This document shows, one piece after another, positions 25,193-37,800 of a stretch of 64,000 nt of DNA (position 1 is its first letter; each line of letters starts with the position of its first letter). Source of the stretch: Liolophura sinensis (taxonomy: Eukaryota > Mollusca > Polyplacophora > Chitonida > Chitonidae); assembly GCF_032854445.1 (NCBI RefSeq), contig NC_088307.1, positions 17,548,001-17,612,000 on the forward strand, in the 5' to 3' direction. A program made the translations under genes and the position numbers. The notes below the pieces were generated by a model, which did no database searches, was not told the origin of the DNA, and saw only the letters and a list, made by a program, of their open reading frames with translations.

Positions 25193-28100
25193 CTGAAAAA
25201 AATATTTGAGTTGACATAAAGTTAATACGAGTGGTACTAAATGACAGATATAGTCTTGAAAAAAAAATGGATTGAAAGCATCACCTCATGAGTATAAATT
25301 GAATGACAGAATAGATATTGGAAAGTACGGCTTTAGTTTTGAATCCTGTTAGGAACCCCATTCTCATTGTGATTCCGTAAACCAAAATTAAACCATCACA
25401 AACTTTTTAATTACAGAAGAACACCCCTTGTTTTGGAATCCCCAAAATCTGTTTGATTTTACATGTATATGAATTATACCTTCACTTAGAACAACAGATT
25501 TGTGGTTACTATTCATAACACTTTGAGGATTTGTAAATAAAAAAAAAGTCCTTGTGTTATTTTCCAGATCGACGGACAAAAAGAATCTTTCAATTTTTAA
25601 CTTTTTAACTTTAATTTAACATATAATTTGCGCATCTCATTTGCTACCTGTGGAATATTTACGTTCATTTCATTACAATATAACGGTACTGGTAAAACGA
25701 TACACACATTTGCATTGGCGGAGGCAAAGTATCTGTATCAAGACTGGAATACGTTGGTGTAATCTACCATGAAAATATGTTACAAAATTCCAGTATGTTT
25801 ACATAGATACTACGAGTGTAGGAAAAATGTTACGCCGCCATTACATGTTGATGTGGTTCATATCTTGTAACTACATAAATGTGCAATAAGCCAATCAACA
25901 CAAGGAATATCGGATAATTTGAGGGTGTTGTAATGCAATCATTTTCCTCTTTTTCTCAACACAGATTATGGCAGCAATGGCAACATTATATTATGCATTA
26001 TGCAAATGAAGCTGTATGTCTACAAAAATAATCATTTTCTCCTGCTAAGCATGTGGTGCGTCTACACAGAATTCCCATTAGAGTTATCCCCCCTTAATAT
26101 GCTAAGTCCTATCCTATGCACTAGTTCACAAGGATGTAATCTGTGCAAAAGATAACTGTATCCACAAATCATTGCAATGATGACACTTGTCGATTCACTG
26201 TATCATTACAAAGATGTGTAACTCTCCATCAAACACTTTTTCACAACACTTGATAATCATGAAAATGCATGCATTTAAGGAAAGGATGTACAGAACTCCT
26301 TCAGCAATCAGAAATTTATTTACTTATTTATTTGATTGCTGTTGCACGCCGTACTCAAGTATATTTCCCTTGTTGGACGGTGGCCAGCATTATGGTGGGA
26401 GGAAACTGGGCAGAGCCCGGGGGAAAGCCCACGACCATCGTCAGGTTGCTGGCAGACCTTCTCATGTAACGATCAGGTATCTAAGCAGCTACAGGAAAAA
26501 GGGGGAAGTTCTCCAGGAAAAGCACTGAGCATCATTTGTGTACTTGGGGGATATCTTATTCTAAGGCCGTAACTAACCTGTAACACAACACTCGCATGAG
26601 CAGTAACACAACACTCGCATGGGCCGTAACACAACACTCGCATGGGCAGTAACATAACACTCGCATGAGCAGTAACACAACACTCGCAGGAGCAGTAACA
26701 CAACACTCGCAGGAGTAGTAACACAACACTCGCAGGAGCATTAACACAACACTTGCAGGAGCAGTAACACAACACTCGCAGGAACAGTAACACAACACTC
26801 ACATGCGCAGCAACACTGGTGATGGACCAGAGATTTCAAACATTTATCATTTTCCGTTAGATGTAGTTTTGATTTATTTATTTATTTATTTGACTGGTGT
26901 TTTACAACGTAATCAAGAATATTTCACTTATACAACAGCAATATGGTGGGTGGAAACCGGGCAGAGCCCAGGGGAAACCCACGACCATTCGCAGGTTGCT
27001 GGAAGAGCAGATGTAGTTTTGACTGACAGCTCTTCCTTACCTTGTACTCTGACATTCACCTTCCCCTCTGTGTCCCCTCCTTCATTACTGGCTTTGCAGA
27101 CGTACACACCCTCATCAGGGTTAGCCACATTCCTGTCAACAGTACAGCACAGTCACGCAATCAACTGCTACACTTCACAACAATAGGGAGAGACAAAGAC
27201 ATTTCTGACATAAGTCGAACTTAAAACGTTGTCACAATGTTTAGTTTTCAGTAATGGAAAATTAAATTTTGACATCTGTCTTAACGTAACACTGATGAGG
27301 TGTTTTTAAATTTTAATCTACAATGCTAAAAAATAAACTCTAAAATTATATTTTCAAAACTGGCTTTGTGAAATCGGCCAGGACCATGAACTGTTCTTAA
27401 GACTCAAGTCAGATTTCATAGTCTTGACCTGAAAACATTTTACTGCCTTAAATTGTTACTTATCTTAGGAATTTTTATCTGTCCTAGATTTTCATGAGAA
27501 AACTGAAAATTAGCACTTACTGATTAAAGGGAAATACACCATAAGTTAAGTCAAGCCTGATTTAAGTCAAGTCTGATTTTAAGTCTAAGACTGTTATATG
27601 ACCCTGGTGCCAGTTTTCTATGTTGTGATATGGATGTATATATTTGGTAAGTTGCATTTTAGACTTGCTGCAGACATTTGTTTTCCTTTCTCTTCAACAA
27701 AGACATCGAAATATTAATTGCTCTTACATCATGATATTCTGAAAGACCCGTTTTAATGTTTTTATTTATTTATTTCATTGCTTTTTACACTGTATTCAAG
27801 AATGTTTCACTTATACGACATTGGCCAACATTAAGGCGGAAGGAAACTGGTGCGAAGGAAAAACCCATGACCATGTATAGGATGCTGGCGGAACTTCCCA
27901 AATATGACCGCAGAGGAAGCCAGCATAAGCTGGACTTGAACTCTCAGCGACTGCATTAGTGCGAGGCCACAGAAGCCCCTCTGATCTTTGTGTCTTAGGT
28001 CCATACAACTGTACCCTAAGTGACAGTAAATTTCATCCATGACTACCTCACTCATTTTTCATGATTCTGAGAGTTCTATGGATTTTAAAATTGTGTTTTG

Positions 28101-31100
28101 AGGTGTACTTGGAACATGGTATGTTACTGGCAAAATGCAAGTTTCAATACCAAAAATAAGATTTTGTGACATTTATTTGTCTCTGAAAATGTGGGTGAAA
28201 TTTGACGTCAGTTAGGGTCATATATTTTCCCCTTTTAATTATAACCCCTCCACGAAGGTTAACTCATTTCTTAAATGATTTTTCAATGCTGCCAGATAGG
28301 ATACAAATCCATATGTTTCTTGTATCTGGTAAAAGTGCTAAGCAAAGTAATCTCCATCGTGTTGGGGAAACAATTTGTACATTTAGCTCTTTTTTTTAGT
28401 TTTTTTTTTTTTTTTTTCTTCGGACATTGAACCACAGTGTATATAAATTAAAATAATCACAACAAAACAACAAAACCTGCCTTATCCTGAGTGATCCATT
28501 GTTGAGAATGGCAATCCTAGGGTCAATATCAATGTTCTGTACAAAGTTAGGTCTATACCAGGTAAGGTTGTACTGCACAGAGCTGTAGACAAGGCAGTTC
28601 AAGACAGCGTCGTTACCTGGGATCACTGACACATTACCTGCCACAGACACCTGGGGAGGAGGCTCTGAAATATGGAGCGCAGAACTGATATCATTACAGG
28701 CAGGGGAAAAATATCCTCGCATGAAAAAGTCTCTAAACTAGAAACATCAGACCAATTAATATACGACACCAGGCACTTTTGGCACTTTTGTACAAAAGTA
28801 GAATATTTTGTTATTCCGTCCTAAAAGCTAGGGAAGCATAAACTGATATCATTTTTTACACTGAACACTCATATGCCTGGGTATATCTGAATAGATTGCC
28901 TAGAGTAAATGTATTCATTTATTTATTTGATTGGCGTTTTACGCCATACTCAAGAATATTTCACTTTTATCACGGCGGCCAGCATTGTGGTGGGTGGAAC
29001 CGAGCAGGTCCCGGGGGGAAACCCACGACCATCACAGGTTGCTGGTAAACCTTTCTCCCAACCTTCTTGAGTATGGTGTAAAACTCCAATCAAAAAAAAA
29101 ACAATAATCATACCTATTTAATACCTAAAATTGACTTCTAACCAGGAAATAAATGGGGTGTCATGACAATGATAGATGTATTTCATCCTCACAATCGTGA
29201 CATAGTGAGGCAAAACTTTAAAGGTTGGTGGTACAAATGTATAATAAATCTCAGCATCTTACCGCTGACGTCTAGAAAGGTCTCTCTGGAGCTTGACCCC
29301 CGGGTATTGCTGGCATTACAGCTGTAGTAGCCCTCAGAAAACTTTGTGGCCCTGGGTACTTCTAATGTCACATTCGTCACATCTCTGTAAAAGCAAAGTC
29401 CTTATGAACAGTTTTTTGAACACCAACAAAAATGAAAAAATATTTTAATATATCACGTACCAAAAAAAAAAAAAAAATTTGTCAAGACTGTTTTGATATG
29501 ACTCATGGTTTGGCTTTTAATAATTAATACAGATTTAATAATTAATACAGTGATCAACATATACACAAAAACAAATTTTGGAAATCAGAATATCTATACT
29601 TCATAAACACAACATCAAGACATTCAACAATGTTTCATTCCTTTTCTGCTTTACTTGTCCTTAAGACCATTTCATATACAATATCTCATTTACAGTATTT
29701 CCTGTCATAATCTGTCATATAATGATGAGATTTTATTGAAGAGTTGTTGAAAGTGAGATCCCAGATTTTTGAAATACTTTCAGAAGATGCTTCCAAGGTA
29801 ACTAGGATGGTGAAATAGACATTTATACAAAGAATGCAGATTTTGTCCTTTGAAATTTCAGCTTTCATGAATTATGAATCATTTAAAAAGTGCTACTCCA
29901 GTTCCAAGAGAAACCATGTGGAAATATTAAAATGATATGGAGGAAATCCTTTGTAATGAATAACACTAATTAACCTATATAACATCAGAGTCCTCCCATA
30001 CAAAATCTTAGGTAGTTTCTGTGAAGTTTGCCTTTTTGCGAAATGACAACATCTTTTATGCGATGCTGAATCAGGCAGATATGATGTCCGCAAAGGTAAT
30101 TATGCTGGATGTAGCAGTTGGGACAGTACAGTGTCATTTGTTGCTATACATCAAGAACAGGTGATTGAATTTATCAGAGTGTGAAGTCATGCCGGGCAAA
30201 GGCGAAAACTTTTCACTTCTGTGATACCCTCCGAAAATTACAATAGTAATTTTAACACACTGAATTTTTTCTTTTTACAATTAAGGAAAATAATCCAGAC
30301 TATCTTTATCATTTTACCTTATACGGAAACAAACATTACGACACGGGTGTAGCTCTTTAAGCCCAGAAAAAGTGGACCGTATGAAATTTAGCTGGCATAC
30401 TATTTTACATTAGTAAATGTATAATAACAGCTTGTTTTGGAGGTCTTTAGCGTTAGGTGTAGAAAGGAGTAAAGGGAGATAACCATGTGACACCTGCTCT
30501 GTACATATGACTATCTGCATAATGACAAATATTATACAAACACATCTTTGTGAAGAACTAAGAGGTGTAATATATACATTATAAGGGGAACGTCATTTTC
30601 AAAAGTCTAATTAATTTAAGAAGAAGGCAGAAGAAGTGTGTATAAGTAAGTAATGTTGAAAGTAAAATTAAAGGCAAAGAAAACTCTACAATGAAGTACA
30701 TATCACGAGAAAGACCTCTAAGGACTGTCCAGAAAAACGGTTCTATGTATTTTATCAGAATTTTTCCAACCAAGTTAAATGGTTTTAAAACATGAGATTC
30801 TATGGTGGTCTGTAGTGACCCAGAAGGTATCAGTGACATCCACATCACATTTTTGGCTTAAAATAGCTTGTTTCATGGTCTATTTGGCAAATGCATTCAT
30901 AGATCTATACGTATACGCAGTTAGAATGAAGAAATCTAGCGATCTGTATGTGTGAAGTGGCAAAGCCCTTAAGTGATGTCACTGGTCCCGATTGGTCAGG
31001 AAAGGCCACCACAGAATCCAAAGTTTCAAATGCATTTTACTGGGTTGAAAAAAATTCTAAAAAAGTAAATCCACCTATTTTGTTGGACAGAGTTCAAAGG

Positions 31101-31841
31101 TCTTTCATCTGACACATACTTCACAGTAGTGTTTAAATGATCACTAGGGTGTAATCTGCATTCCCACCCAGGAATGAATTTTTTTTCAAAACTTTAAAAG
31201 GATTAAATATCTTCCATTTTCCAGCACTTTCAAGTCCCATTCAGTTAAAAGCACAAACCATGGTGTAGTAATTAACAGATACTACTTTCCAAGTTCACGT
31301 ATAAGTCCATTATAAACATAATGCATTATCATAGTTCCTACTGAAAAATCAATAACCCACTCAAAATAAACTAATAAACTTGAAAGTTCTTGATACCCTT
31401 ACCACAGAATTCAAGGATTTCAAGGGCCTGTGGGAACCCAGAATAACAGATCAACTCAAAATTTTAAGCCTTACTCGTAGTACAGCTCATTTGTCTGCGG
31501 GTAACCATCCTTAAACCAGCGGACGGAGAACGGGATAGCACTATCTACTTTGCACACCAGGTTGGCTGTGGTGTCGTAGAAGGCCCTGGTGACCGGTGAC
31601 ATGTAGATATCCGGGGCCGTTGGGACCTTGGGACTGATAGCAGTGGGTGTGGTTCTCTGTAGCTTATACCCTCTGTCATCCACACCACCTACCTATAAAA
31701 GAATATAACAACATTTTTGGGATTGGTTAGCAGTTTTTGATTTATCATTAGCCTGGAGGTAACTTATACACCTGAACATTTCATCATTCTTGTTCTTATC
31801 AAATCAAATCAATCGATCGATAGATCGATCGATCGATCAAC

Positions 31842-31886
<45 letters not shown>

Positions 31887-34800
31887 ATCACAGCTTCAAT
31901 TTCCTCCACCCAGAAATCTGACCCCGGTTTTATAAGTGAAAACTTTCTTGTGTACAGCTCAAACATGAAACAAAATAAACAGAAATTTTGATCAGAACAA
32001 ATTTCAGACAAGTTTTAACAAAGCTATAACAGATATGAAAAGTTGATGAGTACAAATCTATCAATTTTATGGTGTCTGTACACTTTCCTTTCATGTGGAA
32101 TTTCTGAAATGAGAAGATATACGATCTGAGAAAGAGACTGTCAATTATTAAGGACATATAGACCCAAGATTCCTTGTTCCTTGTAATCCTCAGATATTCT
32201 TCAGGTTGTTTTTCTGTTCAGTCTTTCCTGCATTTATTTGCCAAGACAAACTTATCTACTAAGGATTAGTTTATAAATTTTATACTTGTAAGAAAAAAAG
32301 ATGCTACCCTAATTCCTTATTCCAACTGTCATTGCAATTTACACACATTTTAGATTTCATTTCGGAGACAAAACTACAATGTACATTTTGTTGGATTGGC
32401 CAGTTTAAAGGCTTCACAGCATTTTAATGCCTTCAGAATATGCTTGAATAAACACATTACAAAAATGTAAAAAGGTTGAAAAATTACAGTATCTAGCAAA
32501 CAGCATAATAAATTAGATGACTTTTCAATAAAACTGTTCAGAGAAAAAAACAATGCATATAATTATGTAAAAACAGACATTTTAATAAACAATCACACAC
32601 GATATCAGACCCACAACTCTTTGTGATATATTGAAACTTAACTGATTTAAGCACCCTGAGGCATTAACACAAATGGGCTCTGAAGTGCAGAAGACAGATC
32701 AAATACCTTAACATAGAAGAACTCATCCGGGGGAATAAATGAGCTGACATTGAACATGGTCCGTGAGTTTGGGGTCTGGGATATGGGGAACTCAGCCAGC
32801 TGAACACCTTCTAAATCCACCAGCTCCAGTTTGTTGAATGTTCCCGGGGGATCCAGGTGAGTGGAATTTATCAACACATGGGTGGGAATACCTGATGTAC
32901 ACAAACAGCATAGGTAAATACACAACACATGGGTGGGAATACCTGATGTACACAAACAGCACAGGTAAATACACATCGCATAGGTGGGAATACCTGATGT
33001 ACACAAACAGCACAGGTAAATACACAACACATAGGTGGGAACACCTGATGTACACAAACAGCACAGGTAAATACACAACACCTGGGTGGGAACACCTGAT
33101 GTACACAAACAGCACAGGTAAATACACAACACAAGGGTGGGAATACCTGATGTGCACAGGTAAATACACAACACATGGGTGAGAATACCTGATGTACACA
33201 AACAGCACAGGTAAATACACAACACAAGGGTGGGAATACCTGATGTACACAAACAGCACAGGTAAATATACAACACATGGGTGGGAACACCTGATGTACA
33301 CAAACAGCACAGGTAAATATACAACACATGGGTGGGAACACCTGATGTACACAAACAGCACAGGTAAATACACAACACAAGGGTGGGAATACCTGATGTG
33401 CACAGGTAAATACACAACACATGGGTGGGAATACCTGATGTACACAAACAGCACAGGTAAATACACAACACATGGGTGGGAATACCTGATGTACACAAAC
33501 AGCACAGGTAAATACACAACACATGGGTGGGAACACCTGATGTACACAAACAGCACAGGTAAATATACAACACATGGGTGATGTACACAAACAGCACAGG
33601 TAAATACACAACACATAGGTGGGAATACCTGATGTGCACAAACAGCACAGGTAAATACACAACACATGGGTGGGAATACCTGATGTACACAAACAGCACA
33701 GGTAAATGCACAACACATGGGTGAGAACACCTGATGTACACAAACAGCACAGGTAAATACACAACACATGGGTGAGAACACCTGATGTACACAAACAGCA
33801 CAGGTAAATACACAACACATGGGTGAGAACACCTGATGTACACAAACAGCACAGGTAAATGCAAAACACATGGGTGATGTACACAAACAGCACAGTTAAA
33901 TACACAACACATGGGTGGGAACACCTGATGTACACAAACAGCACAGGTAAATGCACAACACATGGGTGAGAATACCTGATGTACACAAACAGCACAGGTA
34001 AATACACAACACATGGGTGACAACACCTGATGTACACAAACAGCACAGATAAATACACAACACATGGGTGGGAACACCTGATGTGCACAAACAGCACAGG
34101 TAAATACACAACACATGGGTGAGGTACACAAACAGCACAGGTAAATACACAACACATGGGTGGGAACACCTGATGTGCACAAACAGCACAGGTAAATACA
34201 CAACACATGGGTGAGGTACACAAACAGCACAGGTAAATACACAACACATGGGTGGGAATACCTGATGTACACAAACAGCACAGATAAATACACAACACAT
34301 GGGTGGGAATACCTGATGTACACAAACAGCACAGGTAAATGCACAACACATGGGTGAGGTACACAAACAGCACAGGTAAATACACAACACATGGGTGGGA
34401 ATACCTGATATACACAAACAGCACAGGTAAATACACAACACATGGGTGGGAACACCTGATATACACAAACAGCACAGGTAAATGCACAACACATGGGTGA
34501 GGTACACAAACAGCACAGGTAAATACACAACACATGGGTGGGAATACCTGATATACACAAACAGCACAGGTAAATACACAAAGTATGCATTGTGTGATAT
34601 GCAATACTTTACAAGGTCATTCTCCTCTTAAAAGAAAACTCAGGATCACTAAAAAGTAACATTCAAAGCACTAAATTTAACCCTTAACTTACCATAAAAA
34701 TGAAAAAAAGAGAAATGAATTTCTGAAATCATCACAACTCAATCATCCTGTTTTTTAAAGATACCATAAAACAGTCTACCGCCATCACTCAGGGTTATCT

Positions 34801-37800
34801 CCCCTGATGCACCTAAGGTGAAATCTAAATAGCAAAATTTAAACATTTACTCGCATGATACAGGCATTTGCAATGAAACTGGAACTTTCCATTTGCCCTT
34901 TGCATCACAACATAAGTCTACTCAAAATGGAATGTCTAAGACTTAACATAATACTATAAATCTGAAAATATTCAGTTGAACTTACTCAGTTTATTGATAT
35001 CCTGTCACATTATTACAGTCTTCACACTGAAATGCTAGATATGGTCTGGGATAAGAGATGTAACACAGCTTATCAAATGAAAAAAGCAATGGTGTCACCA
35101 GATAAGATGGATATATATCCTGGGTCATGTTCTACAGACCTATCATAGGCTAAGACAACTGTGACTAGTTGCACTGAGGCCTGGCTGTATGTGGGAAGGT
35201 CTGCCAGCAACCTGTGGATGGTCGTGGGTTTCCCCAGGGGCTCTGCCCGGTTTCCATCCACCATAATGATGGCCACCATCGTATAAGTGAAATATTCTTG
35301 AGTATGGCGTAAAAACACCAATCAAATAAACAAATAATAAATAAAACTTGCACTGACATCTACACGCATGTTGCCAACGTAGCAAAAATGATCTCATAAA
35401 GATCACTTTGTAAGAATGGGACCCAGGTTTGTACAATACCTTTAATTGGCCTGTAGTCCGCATCTTGGAACTTTGTGTCTGGTCTCCGTGCAAACTTGGT
35501 GACAAAATCAAGGGAGCTAAGCCCTGTGACACGGATGGTGTGAGGCCCTGTGCTGGACACCTCCAGCTTCCACTGCCCAGGGGACGGCTCCTTGGTGTTG
35601 ACAATGAGCACGTTCTTCAGGCGGAGGAGCTCTGTGTACCCTCGGTCCACCTCCAGCTGATTACCTGTGGCAGGTAACATATTATAGAGAGCTTTTCCCA
35701 CCTACTGTAATTCAGGTCCAAGCTGGGAAGTCTACTGTTCATTTCTTCCTATGCAATGATGTTTTGTGGGTACACTGCCATGGTAGTACTTCTATATTAT
35801 ACGAGAACACATGATGTTTACAAGGAAATACCCTGAATGACCATAAATTTGGCCCAAAAAAGTTCATTTTTACAAGCAAATTAATTTCTCAAAATATTAT
35901 TTTTGGCTCTTAAACTCACACTTTTTCCAGTAGGACATCATGCTATGTTCCAAGCAAACCTCAAAACATCATTCTAAAATCATAAGAACTCTCAGAATCA
36001 GTAAAATGAGCAAGTTATGGTCATTCAGGTAATTGTATCTCCATTGTGCAGCGAAAGGTACCCTACTATATGCATGTGAACACGTGTAGGCCTATTTGTG
36101 AACATGTGTAGGCCTATTTGTGAACATGTGTAGGACTATTTGTGAACATGGGTAGGTCTTTTTGTGAACATGTGTAGACCTATTTGTGAACATGTGTAGG
36201 AATATTTGTGAACACGTGTAGGACTATTTGTGAACATGCATAGGCCTATTTGTGAACATGTGTAGGCCTATTTGTGAACATGTGTAGGCCTATTTGTGAA
36301 CATGTGTAGGACTATTTGTGAACATGTGTAGGCCTTTTTGTGAACATGTGTAGGCCTATTTGTGAACATGTGTAGGATTATTTGTGAACATGTGTAGGAC
36401 TATTTGTGAACATGCATAGGCCTATTTGTGAACATGTGTAGGCCTATTTGTGAACATGTGTAGGCCTATTTGTAAACATGTGTATATAAAAGATAATTTC
36501 CACAAAAACTGTACTTCAAAACTTGTGCTGGTTCATCAAATTTTTACTACAATCATTTTTAAGTTGGTTTCAAGAAAAATAAAAGAAATTTAGTTTGATG
36601 CAAAGAATTATTCACAGTAACAGCTATTGTCATCAATTACACTCTCCAAAATTGATGAGCAAAAACTGATTTACAAAATCTTCAAAAGTGGACTTGATCA
36701 CTTCAGACTAAATCATAGTTACATGTAAAACACTAAATAACACACTCTCAACCTTATGTGTCCAGGGCACTGAAGAATACTGCCACTTGATTTATTTGAT
36801 TTATTCATTTATTTGATTGTTGTACATTTCACTTAAACAATGGTGGCCAGCATTATGGTGGGAGGAAATCGAGCAGTGCCCAGGGGAAACCCACAACCAT
36901 CCGAAAGGCATGCCAGCGTGAGCTGCACTCACAGCGACCGCATTGGTGAGAGGCTCCTGGGTCATTACACTGCACTACCGAGCTAATCAACTGAGCCATG
37001 GAGGCCCCTATTGCCACTTGTACCTGAGGCTTAAAAAACCTGCCAAATTATTCTGCATCTTGTAAACCCCCTACAGAACCCCGAACTGTTTCAATCAGCT
37101 TACCATGTTACATGTAAGTTCTAAGGCACAATATTCAATATTCACATATCTTTCACAATAACTTGTCACTTAACTTTGCTCTGCACCTACGAATATTCAA
37201 ACACGTAGAAGAAATCTTTTTGTGTGTCAACTAATAAACATACTTTTGCTAGTTTATGTTATACCTCTTGGATCCCAGAGTGAGACTGAGGGATTGTCCC
37301 CGCTGACGGACACTGTGAACTCCTGAAGGTGACTGTCCACAGGTAAGTCAATCACTTGAGTGTGGGCGCGGTCACGGTCAATAGCCAACAGGTTCACCTT
37401 CCGTGATTGGACAGCCACGCGAACAAAGTTTAGCACCTGTAAAGGTAAGGCAGTATGGTCATATTAACAGCTGTGTTTTCCGTACTGACAGTAAAATACA
37501 TGTATATAGAAAAATAATTAACAATATTATAAATGCTGGCTTCCTCTCTGGCCATACATGGGAAGGTCTGTCAGCATTTTGAGGATGGTTGTGGATTTCC
37601 TCCAGTCTCTGCCTGCTTTCCTACCATTATACTGCTGGCCGCCATCATATAAGTGAAATGTTCTTGAATACAGCGTAAAACACCAATCAAATAAATAAAT
37701 AAATAAATACATAAATAAATCAATATTATATTGGCGCCTTAAACAAAAGATGCTCTAATTTAACACATTAAAAAAAAAAAAGAATTCTTTTTTCAGCCCA

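Noticed and set aside
28477-28478. GT donor CAG|GTTTTG for hemicentin exon 9
   Set aside because: It gives phase 0, and the next exon would then read into TAA. The GC donor fits both frame and domain length.
32647-34590. 647-codon minus-strand ORF and its overlapping companions, as a cysteine-rich repeat protein
   Set aside because: It is the stop-free 51-bp array read through into hemicentin exon 6. Only 32707-32891 has family support as coding.
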